Assembly: GCA_963842295.1 (NCBI GenBank) | Contig: CAWJFY010000007.1 | Coordinates: 62,001-126,000, forward strand | Origin: JAJNBA01 sp963842295 | Lineage (GTDB): Bacteria > Actinomycetota > UBA4738 > HRBIN12 | Length of the DNA stretch: 64,000 bases | Direction: 5' to 3' | Shown here: positions 45,402 to 53,101 of the stretch, piece by piece | How the letters are laid out: each line of letters starts with the position of its first letter | Numbering within the stretch: the stretch's first letter is position 1 | Notes under the pieces: generated by a model | What the model was told of the DNA's origin: nothing | Database searches by the model: none | Seen by the model: only the letters and a program-made list of their open reading frames with translations | Made by a program: the position numbers and the translations under genes

Positions 45402-46019
45402 TTATGGACCGGAAATGAGACAGACGCAGAACTCATCTACGTTGCCGGACGCGAGGAAATGCAGGTTGTCGACCATGCGGTTGTGACCGCCCACGAATGA
45501 TCGATAACGGCCTGTTGCCTCCGGTATCCTCAGTTCGTAGGTCCCTTGCAAGTAAGACCCACCCGACCCATCGGGAACTGACTCGGTGTTCGACCTCGGC
45601 GTGAATCTCATCGCAACCGCGCCGCCGGGGAGGTCGTAGGCACAGAGGTTGCCGGTGAACTGCACGTAGAAGTCGCCTATCGCCTCGAGCACGTTCCTGT
45701 GGCCCGGAACTCCACTGACCGGGTAGATCTTCGTTGTGGAGTAGGAACCATCACTCAGATCCACCCTCGACAGACCGAGATCGGGGCCATCGACCACGGG
45801 CTGATACAGGCCTCTCAGTAGCACAACGAGGGAAGCAGGCTTCTTCCGCCCTTCGTCGGCCATCGCCAGTTGCGGTGCAAGCAGAGTGATCAAGCCCCCG
45901 CCTATCGCCCCGCCGATCGCAGTTCTTCGACTGATCACGGCTTTGCCGTTGGTCTGGGAGCCTTCCGCGACTTGCGCCCTCCCGATTCGGGAATCGCGGT
46001 CTACGTCAGGTCGGTCCAT
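45402..46019 (-). CDS. Tat-exported protein of unknown function
   Basis: ATG 46019 follows GGGGAGGAGGGAACG. The N-terminus carries a twin-arginine signal (SRRTAIGGAIGGGLITLLAP then QLAMA). The mature domain of about 150 residues is beta-rich (GDFYVQFTGNLCAYDLPGGA; GTYELRIPEATGRYRSFVGG) and has two late cysteines (FCVCL). Tat export suggests it folds inside, perhaps with a cofactor. Not recognised further. Confidence 0.6.
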   Translation of the reverse strand: MDRPDVDRDSRIGRAQVAEGSQTNGKAVISRRTAIGGAIGGGLITLLAPQLAMADEGRKKPASLVVLLRGLYQPVVDGPDLGLSRVDLSDGSYSTTKIYPVSGVPGHRNVLEAIGDFYVQFTGNLCAYDLPGGAVAMRFTPRSNTESVPDGSGGSYLQGTYELRIPEATGRYRSFVGGHNRMVDNLHFLASGNVDEFCVCLISGP

Positions 46020-46200
46020 CGTTCCCTCCTCCCCGGGCACGCGGGGCGGGACAGGACCAAGCAGCCCGATGCCGGAAGGCCCCGCGGCGCCTTCCAAAGG
46101 TGTACTCCCCTGCTAACGGATACGCAAATTCCGGGCGGTCCCGGCCGGGCCCCTTCCTTCTCGGGCGGGCAGAGTTAGCTATGCCTCGGTCGTCGTTGCC

Positions 46201-46228
46201 ACGACCATGTTGACTCTGTGCCACTACG
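46201..46228. repeat. 28-bp direct repeat, copy A
   Basis: ACGACCATGTTGACTCTGTG followed by CCACTACG. It matches copy B at 46619-46646 in 26 of 28 positions. It contains TTGACT, a -35-like hexamer, about 50 bases before the PASTA gene start. Confidence 0.8.
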
Positions 46229-46263
46229 CCGGTCGCCCATAGACCTCTCCGTCGGAGGCATAG

Positions 46264-46578
46264 GTGCTGAGCGGCATCAGCGGCGCGATCGGAGCCTTCT
46301 TAGGGAACCTCTTCTCGCACCTCGACCCAAGTGAGCTGCTTGAGGGGCAACAACCGGGATTTTCACCGAGGGGCCGCACCACTGTGCCCGACGTGCGTGG
46401 GTGGAACGTTGACGAGGCTCGACGCACGCTCGGCCGGGAAGGTCTCAGGCTCGAGGTCCATCGCCTGCAGGAGCCGCCCGCTCCCGTGATGGGCACGGTA
46501 GTTGAGCAGAACCCTGAGCCGGGCACGCGCCACCGCCGGGCCGAGCCGGTGGCAGTCTACGTGGCGGCATCTGCGTGA
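46264..46578 (+). CDS. Small PASTA-domain protein
   Basis: GTG 46264 follows CGGAGG. The 104-residue protein has a short hydrophobic N-terminus (SGISGAIGAFLGNLF) and one PASTA domain (VPDVRGWNVDEARRTLGREG, then VMGTVVEQNPEPGTRHRRAE). PASTA domains bind peptidoglycan fragments or beta-lactams in wall kinases and transpeptidases; here the domain stands almost alone. Flanked by near-identical 28-bp repeats. Confidence 0.75.
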   Translation: MLSGISGAIGAFLGNLFSHLDPSELLEGQQPGFSPRGRTTVPDVRGWNVDEARRTLGREGLRLEVHRLQEPPAPVMGTVVEQNPEPGTRHRRAEPVAVYVAASA

Positions 46579-46618
46579 TTCCTAGCTGCCCGAGTAGCTG
46601 GGCACGGCGAAACTCGCG

Positions 46619-46646
46619 ACGACCACGTTGACTCTGTGCTACTACG
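46619..46646. repeat. 28-bp direct repeat, copy B
   Basis: ACGACCACGTTGACTCTGTG followed by CTACTACG, 26 of 28 identical to 46201-46228. It lies 41 bases after the PASTA gene stop. Confidence 0.8.
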
Positions 46647-47088
46647 TGCGTGGACCGAGCCTTTCCTCCTCTTCTCTCGACATCAAGGGCCCTCCAACAG
46701 AGCGGCATCCCTACGTCACCTGCACGGTTCGCGGGCTCCTCCTACGGACAACACTCCGAGGGCAGCCTAGGGGCGACTTGGCCCCGCCTGGGGAGAGGAG
46801 CTTTGAACGAACTTCCCCCTCGACCTCCCCCTGGCTGGGGACGCCCCTAGGCTGTCCATTCCGCCCGCGTCCGACGACTCCCTGGGGCCTCCTTTGGGGG
46901 TGCGCTCGTGGTCCTCTCCTCCCCTGAGGGCCCCAACTCCTCCTTGCTTCCGAGCCGCGACAAATGCGGCTGTGCACTGAGCCCATGAGGCCCGCCCCGC
47001 GTTCGCAAGTCAACGATCAGCGACGAGTGAGCCTCACGATCAGCGCTTTCAACAGGACGAGGCAACGGGTACGACGATGAACGCCCAG
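46647..47088. other. Pyrimidine-rich intergenic region with long inverted repeat
   Basis: About 440 bases without a convincing gene. It holds a perfect 13-bp inverted repeat (CAGCCTAGGGGCG at 46763-46775; CGCCCCTAGGCTG at 46842-46854) and C/T-rich tracts between and beyond the arms (CTTCCCCCTCGACCTCCCCC). It may be a structured RNA or a recombination scar. Confidence 0.5.
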
Positions 47089-47298
47089 TCAGGCATCTCG
47101 ACTCCTTCCGCCAACGAACGTCTGCGGCCACCCGAACAGTTTGCAGATCCGGCCCCACGTCTCGAAGGTCGGCGAGCGCGTGCCGACCTCGAGCTCCCGG
47201 TACTCCCGGACGCTCACGCCGAGGCGCCACGCCGCTTGCCCGACCGACCAGCCCGCCCGCTTCCGGTCCTGCTCGAGCATCGCGGGGAGCGCCGCCAC
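47089..47298 (-). CDS. Intact small HTH (XRE-like) protein, repeat family
   Basis: A 69-residue DNA-binding protein: PAMLEQDRKRAGWSVGQAAW (helices 1-2), RLGVSVREYRELEVG (turn and recognition helix), then TFETWGRICKLFGWPQTF. The pattern is that of a minimal XRE/Cro-type domain. It is one of two intact members of a family with at least seven fragments in this window, all on the minus strand. No partner gene follows here. Targets are unknown. Confidence 0.8.
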   Translation of the reverse strand: MAALPAMLEQDRKRAGWSVGQAAWRLGVSVREYRELEVGTRSPTFETWGRICKLFGWPQTFVGGRSRDA

Positions 47299-47426
47299 GA
47301 AGCCACCTTAGGCCGCTGGGCGACGGTCGAGCGAGGGCACGAGCGAAGGAAGCGAGCTACGACTAGCCTACGGAGACGGTAGCAGTCCCCGGGAGTTCAA
47401 CTCCTATCGATCTGCGAAGGGCGCGT

Positions 47427-47810
47427 ATGGATGTGGCGCGCAGGTTCTTCGTCGGGCTTGCCTGGCTGTTTGTCCTCGCTGTTGCGATCCAGTTTCTCCT
47501 CGCCGGCCTTGGTGTCCTAGGCGGCGAAAGCATGGAGCCGCACCGGCAGTGGGGCTTCATCGTCCTCCACCTCATACCGATCCTGATGCTCATCGCCGCG
47601 ATCGTCGGCCGCATGGGGCGGACCGTCCTAGTGCTGACAGTGGTTCTCTTCCTGCTCGTGTTCGTGCAGCCGCTCTTCGCCGACGCGCAGCTTGATCCGC
47701 GTTGGCTGCGATCGCTGCACGTGCTCAACGCTCTGGTCATCTTCGCCCTTGGTCACCATCTGGCACAGCGAGGGACAAGGACTATCCGGGGCACGGCAGT
47801 CGTGACCTGA
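47427..47810 (+). CDS. Four-helix membrane protein (DUF6220-like)
   Basis: A 127-residue protein with four membrane helices: RFFVGLAWLFVLAVAIQFLL, GFIVLHLIPILMLIAAIVG, TVLVLTVVLFLLVFVQPLF and LHVLNALVIFALGHHLA. The shape and the conserved helix-3/4 histidines resemble the DUF6220 group of actinobacteria and Bacillus. Function unknown. Confidence 0.68.
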   Translation: MDVARRFFVGLAWLFVLAVAIQFLLAGLGVLGGESMEPHRQWGFIVLHLIPILMLIAAIVGRMGRTVLVLTVVLFLLVFVQPLFADAQLDPRWLRSLHVLNALVIFALGHHLAQRGTRTIRGTAVVT

Positions 47811-48021
47811 GATGGCTTCCTGCCTCGCTCTTCGCTCGACGCTGGACGCCAAGCCTTCGCGCTTCCTCGCTCGTTGCTGAAGATCAGCGATGTTCACGAG
47901 GTCGTCGAGCACCTCGACGGTCCCACCGTCCTGCCTCATGCGATCACGAGGTGCACCGTTCCTGGAGGCCGACGCCCTGGAGGCGAGGGCGACGACTCAG
48001 CCGACCGCTCAAAGGATTTCG

Positions 48022-48090
48022 TCAGGGTCGGCTGGCGAACGTCTGCGGCCAGCCGAATAGTTCGCAGATCCGGTGCCACCACCGGGGGAG
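48022..48090 (-). pseudogene. C-terminal fragment of the HTH repeat family
   Basis: Reads WHRICELFGWPQTFASRP, the end of the family. The rest of the gene is missing; the sequence just upstream is the 3' end of the adjacent membrane-protein region. Confidence 0.7.
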
Positions 48091-48166
48091 GCTAGGCCAT
48101 CGTGGCGACGATGGAGCGCAGGCCGGGCATCTACAAGAGGAACGGCGGCCCGCCACGACCGGAACG

Positions 48167-48703
48167 TCAGACCACCCAGTCCACGAAGGGGTCGTCCTCT
48201 TCGTCCTCCCCCGATGACCGCGACGCGCGCCACGCCGGCACCAGGAACAGCGCTGCGAGGAAGGCGACGTTGAACGCAAGCAGCCCCTGGACCCAGGGCT
48301 CCTCGAACCCCCGGTAGCACAACCGCGGCGAACAGGGCAGAGCCGCCCCCGCGTGGATCCCAAGGACCAGCCGCGTCCCGACCACGACGGTGCCGATCGC
48401 TAGGACCAGCGCCATCGGGTATCGACCCAGCGGGCTGTGGGTTCGCAAGGCGAGCCCGGCGGCGAGGCCGAACCCGACCAGGCCGACGCTCCCCAGGATG
48501 ACCGCGCCGTGCACGAGTGTTTCGAGGTGGTCGCCTCCGTAGAGCCCCTTCAGGGGGTAAGCGAGGAAAGAACAGAACGAGGAACCGACCAACGCCGCCC
48601 CCGCCGCGGTCGCCCCGCCGAGGAGAAGGAGGACTGTTCCCACGAACAGGCAACCAAGGACCCACAGCTGCAGGAGATCCTGAGGCCAGATAGCAAACTC
48701 CAT
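48167..48703 (-). CDS. Five-helix membrane protein of unknown function
   Basis: A 178-residue hydrophobic protein with about five membrane segments (LQLWVLGCLFVGTVLLLLGG; GAVILGSVGLVGFGLAAGLA; YPMALVLAIGTVVVGTRLVL; LLAFNVAFLAALFLVPAW), a cysteine pair in an outside loop (CSPRLC) and an acidic tail (GEDEEDDPF). The start is ATG 48703, just after an 80-base segment repeated upstream of the lipoprotein gene at 49112. Confidence 0.6.
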   Translation of the reverse strand: MEFAIWPQDLLQLWVLGCLFVGTVLLLLGGATAAGAALVGSSFCSFLAYPLKGLYGGDHLETLVHGAVILGSVGLVGFGLAAGLALRTHSPLGRYPMALVLAIGTVVVGTRLVLGIHAGAALPCSPRLCYRGFEEPWVQGLLAFNVAFLAALFLVPAWRASRSSGEDEEDDPFVDWVV

Positions 48704-48710
48704 CAGTCGG

Positions 48711-48790
48711 ATGGAAGCACGCGCATTCGTCCCCGGGCAACGGCCGCTACAGAACCGTCACGAACGTCTGCGGCCAGCCGTACAGCTTGC
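48711..48790. repeat. Repeated upstream segment, copy 1
   Basis: About 80 bases running from CAGTCGGATGGAAGCACGCG through GCTACAGAACCG to the HTH-gene 3' end. The same segment recurs at 49121-49210. On the minus strand each copy ends just before a gene start (48703 and 49112). Confidence 0.7.
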
Positions 48791-48905
48791 AGACCCGGTC
48801 CCACGTATCGAATCTCGGAGCTCGAGCGCCGCCTCGATCGCCCGGTAGGTTTGAACGCTCACGCTGAGTCGCGATGCCACCTGGCCCGACCGGCCGCCAC
48901 AGCCT
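48766..48905 (-). pseudogene. Frameshifted copy of the HTH repeat family
   Basis: SRLSVSVQTYRAIEAA in one frame, then RFDTWDRVCKLYGWPQTFVT in another. It matches RLGVSVREYRELEAG and FETWDRICK-FGWPQTF of the intact copies. N-terminal helices are partly lost. Confidence 0.7.
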
Positions 48906-49112
48906 CTAGGACTCGCAACCCAGCTCCCCCATCTGAGCCGTCAGGGTATCGGCTCGTGCCAGCATGGACTCGACAACGGGGCCGGGGTCGATGGTGTCGA
49001 TGGTGTCGTCGATAGCGTCGATCTGGCTCTGGAGCTCGGCGCACCCGGCCTCGAAGTCCCCGCAGGCCGCGAGGGAGACGAGTAGTGCGGCGGATACAAA
49101 CGTTCTCTTCAT
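48906..49112 (-). CDS. Small lipoprotein
   Basis: ATG 49112 gives 68 residues with a lipoprotein signal (RTFVSAALLVSLAAC; lipobox LAAC). The mature part is one acidic helix (AELQSQIDAIDDTIDTID) with a second and a third cysteine. No family recognised. Its upstream region is a copy of the one in front of 48703. Confidence 0.6.
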   Translation of the reverse strand: MKRTFVSAALLVSLAACGDFEAGCAELQSQIDAIDDTIDTIDPGPVVESMLARADTLTAQMGELGCES

Positions 49113-49120
49113 CTTTCCCA

Positions 49121-49210
49121 CAGTCGGATGGAAGCACGCGCATGCGGCCTTAAGCAATGGTCGCTACAGAACCGCCACGAGCGCTGAGGCCACCCGTGCA
49201 GCTGGCGGAT
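49121..49210. repeat. Repeated upstream segment, copy 2
   Basis: Matches 48711-48790, including CAGTCGGATGGAAGCACGCG and GCTACAGAACCGCCACGAGC. It ends in a much decayed HTH-gene 3' end (GGCCACCCGTGCAGCTGGCG). Confidence 0.65.
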
Positions 49211-49350
49211 CGACCCTCGTCCCGCATCGCTGACAGGCACGCACCCCTATCGCGTGTCCTGGAGTCCCTGGACGCGAGCAGCGGGCATCGAATCACACGC
49301 CTGGGATTCGGGCTTCGGTAGGTTCGCCTCACGACACGTTGGGAGCGCTG

Positions 49351-49620
49351 GTGGCGAGGTTCAAGGTCCGGGCCGAGGCTCGCATCGACCGAGAACCCTT
49401 CGGCGGCGTGGACGCGATCCTTGAAGCGGTCTGGGGTTCAACGTTCGACGCCGCCCGGAACGAGGTCGTCTGCACCGAAGTGGTGGAAGCCGTCGACGAA
49501 ACCGAGGCACGCTCCAAGGTGGTCGGACCACTCGTTCGCGCTCTCGAAGATGCAGGTCTGTCGTTCACGCACTACACGCTCCAGTCGCGCCTCACTCGCT
49601 TAGTGAACCCTTACGCCTAG
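49351..49620 (+). CDS. Hypothetical 89-residue protein
   Basis: GTG 49351 follows GGGAG; TTG 49339 is an alternative start. A mixed alpha/beta protein (ARFKVRAEARIDREPFGGVD; NEVVCTEVVEAVDETEARSK). No family recognised. Ends at the left edge of the decayed integrase/att region. Confidence 0.45.
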   Translation: MARFKVRAEARIDREPFGGVDAILEAVWGSTFDAARNEVVCTEVVEAVDETEARSKVVGPLVRALEDAGLSFTHYTLQSRLTRLVNPYA

Positions 49621-49800
49621 TTGGCTGCTCGGATCGTCCCCCCGATCGCGGCGCGCGGCACCGTCATCCGCTCGGTCTCCCCGCCGTATCGGTACGCGAT
49701 GACGAGCACCGAGCAGTCGTCCTGCTGACGTCGCACGACGGCGTGCTCGTCGCGATAGCCCACGAGCGTGCGGCCCGCGTCGAACAGGAGTTACGCGTGC
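49621..49800 (-). pseudogene. C-terminal remnant of an unidentified gene
   Basis: An open frame ends at TAG 49621 and reads LVGYRDEHAVVRRQQDDCSV then LVIAYRYGGETERMTVPRAA. No start codon with a ribosome-binding site is found for it and no family could be named. It lies where the rest of an integrase would be expected, but it does not show integrase catalytic motifs. Confidence 0.3.
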
Positions 49801-49840
49801 ACGCCGTCATCGGCGCGTGGGTCGGAATCGCTGCGCACCA

Positions 49841-50039
49841 TCACGTCATCCGAGAGCGCTTCGAGCCGTCGCGCGGCAGGTGCTCGAGGCAGCGATTCCA
49901 CTCGTCGCTGAGTGCCTTCGCCGCCTCGGTGGTCGGGTCGGGCATCATCGGCTTCGGTGGCGTCGCCGGCTTCTCGATCTCGGAACTGGACCCGCCAACG
50001 ACGACCCTTCGAACCCGTGCGCGTGGTGATGCTCGCCAC
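49841..50039 (-). pseudogene. Possible integrase N-terminal fragment
   Basis: GTG 50039 follows CGGAGGAAGAAG. The first residues ASITTRTGSKGRRWRVQFRD resemble the N-terminal strand domain of phage-type tyrosine integrases. After that the frame loses sense and no catalytic box is found. The position, 95 bases left of an att site and pointing away from it, is where an integrase of an older element would sit. Family call rests on about 20 residues. Confidence 0.35.
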
Positions 50040-50133
50040 CTTCTTCCTCCGCGTGCGACCTCGCCGTTACCTCGGCGCACAACGGCGGGCTGGGGAAGAA
50101 CGCCGAGCAGCTGTATCTACCTGCAGCTTCTCG

Positions 50134-50179
50134 GTGGACCCAAGGGGATTCGAACCCCTGACCTCTTGGCTGCCAGCCA
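50134..50179. repeat. attL: 46-bp copy of tRNA-Ala 3' part
   Basis: Identical to 60924-60969. Covers the discriminator base, acceptor 3' strand, T-arm, variable loop and anticodon arm of tRNA-Ala(GGC) read on the minus strand. After the last shared base it reads GAACCGCG instead of the tRNA D-arm. Confidence 0.93.
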
Positions 50180-50198
50180 GAACCGCGTAAACGCTGTG

Positions 50199-50222
50199 CT
50201 CACCTGCGAAAACGCAGGTGAG
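50199..50222. promoter_or_regulatory. Inverted repeat at element left end
   Basis: CTCACCTGCG-AAAA-CGCAGGTGAG, a perfect 10-bp stem 20 bases inside the att repeat. A related palindrome follows the decayed att at 32933-32949. Could be an integrase or excisionase arm site, or a terminator. Confidence 0.7.
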
Positions 50223-50319
50223 ACACGAGCGGAAAAGGCGAAGCTATGGGGTGAGAGAACCGCCTCCGGAACGGAGAGTCGGAGCTGGGTGACCTCATCT
50301 ACCGTCAAGGGGGCATGAC

Positions 50320-51180
50320 TCAGCGGCGAGAGCTCTGAGCCTTCTGCAGGCTCTCTCGAAGATCCCGAAGTAGCTGCGACTGCATCTGTCGTGACGAAAG
50401 GACGCTGGTGAGCTGACGCTCGGCCCGCTGATTCAGGAGTCGGGCCTCGACAAGCAGATAGCAGGGCGCGAGTAATAGGAGCAACCAGAGCCAGTGTTCT
50501 AGACCGGCCACGATCACGATGAGAAACACCAGTGGCAAGAAGATCGCCGCCCGGAACTGACTCTCCGACTTCTGTCGGTCGAACTCACCGTAGAGCGTGT
50601 TCATCTCCCGGTTGATCATCAGCTGGGTGATGACCCCAACGCGGTCGAGAGCCAACAGCTCGTCGGGCAAGAAGACACCGGGGAACACTACTGAGCCGTC
50701 GTCCGCCTCAACCAAGTAGAAGTCTCCCTCCTCATCGGGCTTCTCTACGTACTCAAAGCCATAGGACTGCACGGTCTCTCTCAGCGCCGTAACTACCTGG
50801 TTGGATTCAAGTGAGAACGACCTCACGAGCACGTCCACCTGACTCCGCAGGAAGTTCGGGTAGATATCCTCAGCCCGCCGCTTGGGAGGATGGCGGCGAA
50901 CAGCCGTCTCGACTCGCCACTCAAGCTCCAGAAGTCGGTGATCAGCCGCTTGGAAGAAGACTCCGACGAGGAAGGCGACAAAGCTCACAGCAACAGCTAC
51001 TCCAATGGAAGACACGAACCCCTCGAGGCGGTAGATGCTCTCAACAACTCCGGTCGCTTCGTTCTCTTCGGGGAGACTGGTCCCGAACAGGAGCCAGAGG
51101 TCGAACAGGAAGATGTACCCCGCTGCCAGCGGTGCGCGAACGTCGCGCAAACCTGGCAACAGGCTCGATAGGACACCCAC
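50320..51180 (-). CDS. Membrane protein with two paired helix regions
   Basis: GTG 51180 gives 286 residues. Helices near the N-terminus (AAGYIFLFDLWLLFGTSL; SSIGVAVAVSFVAFLVGVFF), a cytoplasmic domain of about 120 residues, then a second helix pair (AAIFLPLVFLIVIVAGLEHW; LWLLLLLAPCYLLVEARLL) and a charged helical tail. The DNA is clearly lower in GC than its neighbours, suggesting recent transfer. No family recognised; could be element-encoded immunity or defence. Confidence 0.6.
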   Translation of the reverse strand: MGVLSSLLPGLRDVRAPLAAGYIFLFDLWLLFGTSLPEENEATGVVESIYRLEGFVSSIGVAVAVSFVAFLVGVFFQAADHRLLELEWRVETAVRRHPPKRRAEDIYPNFLRSQVDVLVRSFSLESNQVVTALRETVQSYGFEYVEKPDEEGDFYLVEADDGSVVFPGVFLPDELLALDRVGVITQLMINREMNTLYGEFDRQKSESQFRAAIFLPLVFLIVIVAGLEHWLWLLLLLAPCYLLVEARLLNQRAERQLTSVLSSRQMQSQLLRDLRESLQKAQSSRR

Positions 51181-51232
51181 GACTCAGTACTCAGCCACAG
51201 AAGTCCGTTCGATGGCAAGTTCTAGTCACCTT

Positions 51233-51472
51233 TTAGACGCCGAGGTCCCGGATCGCGCGGAGCAGCCGCAGCCGGACGACCTCGTCGGTGTCGGCCATCG
51301 CGATCAGCGTGGCGAGGTCGGCGGAGGCGGGTCGAGCCGTGAGCGCCCGAAGGATCTCGGTGCGGTCGGTCGAGGGGGCTTCGAGGATGCGGCGCAGCTC
51401 GGCGAGGGCGGCGGGGCCGAGCGCCGCCAGGTGGGAGCGGATGTCGGCGTCCTCGTCGAAGGGGTCAGTCAT
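51233..51472 (-). CDS. Small helical-repeat-like protein
   Basis: A 79-residue protein beginning MTDPFDEDADIRSHLAALGP, with an all-helical C-terminus (LATLIAMADTDEVVRLRLLR). The 5' end of this gene is duplicated as a fragment at 51995-52040. Function unknown. Confidence 0.5.
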   Translation of the reverse strand: MTDPFDEDADIRSHLAALGPAALAELRRILEAPSTDRTEILRALTARPASADLATLIAMADTDEVVRLRLLRAIRDLGV

Positions 51473-51519
51473 TGCTCTTCGACGTTGCAGGTGTCCGCTC
51501 GCGGCGGCAGCATCTGGGG

Positions 51520-51981
51520 ATGGAGGTCCGTCCTCTCACGCTCGCCGATTCACATCAGATCGCCAGCTGGCGCTACCCAGGACGGTACGGCACGTACGAC
51601 GTCGACGAGCTGGTGACGGCGGAGCGCGGCTTCTGGGCCGTTCACGACGAAGGCCAGCTCGTCGGGTACTGCTGCTTCGGGGACGAGGCCCGAGTCCCAG
51701 GCGTGATCGAGGAACCGGGCATCCTAGACGTGGGATACGGCATGAAGCCCGACCTCATGGGGCGGGGATTCGGCCGCGACTTCATCCGCTCGATCCTGGA
51801 GTTCGGGGCCGGGGAGTTCGGCCCTCGACGATGGCGACTGCTGATCCTCGATTGGAACGCTCGCTCCCTCGCTGCGGCGCGTTCCGTCGGGTTCGACGAG
51901 GAAGGCACCATCCGAAGCACCGAGGGGGTGTTCGTCGTCATGACGGGAACCACGGATGAGTCAGCGCCCTCGCGCGAGTAA
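51520..51981 (+). CDS. GNAT-family N-acetyltransferase
   Basis: A 153-residue acetyltransferase. The acetyl-CoA loop is seen as KPDLMGRGFGRDFIRSIL, preceded by strand 4 (GILDVGYGM) and followed by the typical NARSLAAARSVGFDEEGTIR. ATG 51520 starts MEVRPLTLADSHQIASWRYP as usual for the family. Substrate unknown; divergent from the small helical gene. Confidence 0.85.
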   Translation: MEVRPLTLADSHQIASWRYPGRYGTYDVDELVTAERGFWAVHDEGQLVGYCCFGDEARVPGVIEEPGILDVGYGMKPDLMGRGFGRDFIRSILEFGAGEFGPRRWRLLILDWNARSLAAARSVGFDEEGTIRSTEGVFVVMTGTTDESAPSRE

Positions 51982-51994
51982 GGTCCGCGTCGGA

Positions 51995-52040
51995 CCGAGC
52001 GCCGCCAGGTGGGAGCGGACGTCGGCGTCTTCATCCAACG
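51995..52040 (-). pseudogene. Duplicated 5' fragment of the 51233-51472 gene
   Basis: Reads LDEDADVRSHLAALGP on the minus strand, matching FDEDADIRSHLAALGP of the neighbouring gene; the DNA differs at only a few of about 45 positions. The remainder of the copy is missing, so this is a recent partial duplication. Confidence 0.75.
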
Positions 52041-52051
52041 GTGGAGGTCCG

Positions 52052-52901
52052 CTATCGGGGTTCCGTCACTGGCCCGCCCGGCACCTCGTAGAGCGTCCAG
52101 GCCTCGTCGCCTCGTCGTGCCACCCACACGGGGTATAGGTCAGATACCTGTCTCCATCGGTGCACTATCCACAGAACGTCGATATCCGGCGGGATCTCTG
52201 GGATGGGCGTCTCATTCGGATCGTTCGAACGGTCCCAGCGTTCAAGGAGAACCCCGAGGTGGTGCTCCAGGTCACGCGCCAGACCAAGGACCTGTCGCTT
52301 TGCCTCTAGAACCTGCGCAAGCTCGGGTGTGAACGATTCGATAGTGCCTCCGCGGCTCGGGAGAACATAGACGACGTGTTTTCGTGCCGAGGCAATCGGC
52401 ACAAGGTCCTGAATCCCGAGCGCCCTGACGCGAGCGTGCTCTTCGATGAAGCCGCCCCGTTGGTCGCGAGGCAACTGCTCAAGTTCCTCACCCGTGTACC
52501 ACCCGGGTCGGATGAACCCGCCGCTTGCGAGTAGCCGCGCCCGAACTGGCTGAGCATCGCGAAGGTATCTTGGCAACTTCGGGTTCCATGGCTCGAACGT
52601 TGCAGTCTGTTCGAAGTGCGATCATCCATGCGCCGAGCCTCTCCGCCTCGGCGAGTGCTGTCAGTCGCTCGCCCAGTGCCTGGATTGCGGCGTCACCACT
52701 CATGTCGACGTCCGCCACGATCGACGTCACCTCAAGGGCGAAAGGTCGTGGTCGGGCCCTTGGGTAGACCCAGTCGACGCGGTGCTTCCCCTCCTGCGCG
52801 TCGTGGCAGTCACGGTCGCCAGGCTCGATGCCCTCGGCTGGCATGACCCGCTCAAGGCGCTCGGCGACGAGCACCTCGTACCCCGAGCATGGACCCGTCA
52901 T
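52052..52901 (-). CDS. Partner protein of HTH gene, one frameshift
   Basis: ATG 52901 overlaps the stop of the HTH gene (ATGA), so the pair is translationally coupled. N-terminal part in one frame: HRVDWVYPRARPRPFALEVT, then AIQALGERLTALAEAERLGA. After a shift near 52570 it continues PRYLRDAQPVRARLLASGGF to TLYEVPGGPVTEPR and a normal stop. Joined length is about 282 residues. The D-x10-E-V-T spacing near the start recalls PD-(D/E)xK-type nuclease cores, but this is weak. No known family. Confidence 0.55.
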
Positions 52902-53101
52902 CGAACTGGACCCCCCGAGAACGTCTGCGCCCAGCCGAACGTCTTGCAGATCCGGTCCCACGTCTCGAAGTTCGGCGAGCGGTCGCCAGCCTCTAGCTCC
53001 CGGTAGGTGCGGATGCTCACGCCGAGTTCGTACGCGGCTCGCGCGATCGACCACCCGGCACGACGCCGATCTTCGCCGAGCATCGTCGGGAGCATGGCCA
53101 T
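52898..53101 (-). CDS. Intact small HTH (XRE-like) protein, repeat family
   Basis: A 67-residue protein: PTMLGEDRRRAGWSIARAAY, ELGVSIRTYRELEAG and NFETWDRICKTFGWAQTF. Second intact member of the multi-copy family. Unlike the copy at 47089 it is followed, with an ATGA overlap, by a ~280-residue protein, so here it looks like the regulator of a two-gene unit (antitoxin-like or repressor-like position). Confidence 0.82.
   Translation of the reverse strand: MAMLPTMLGEDRRRAGWSIARAAYELGVSIRTYRELEAGDRSPNFETWDRICKTFGWAQTFSGGPVR

Noticed and set aside
48869..49015. Coding frames in other phases over the lipoprotein and HTH relic
   Set aside because: Low-complexity Arg/Pro/Ser composition typical of GC-rich shadow frames.
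49621..49800. C-terminal half of an integrase
   Set aside because: No HxxR or catalytic tyrosine box could be found in the frame, so it is kept as an unidentified remnant.
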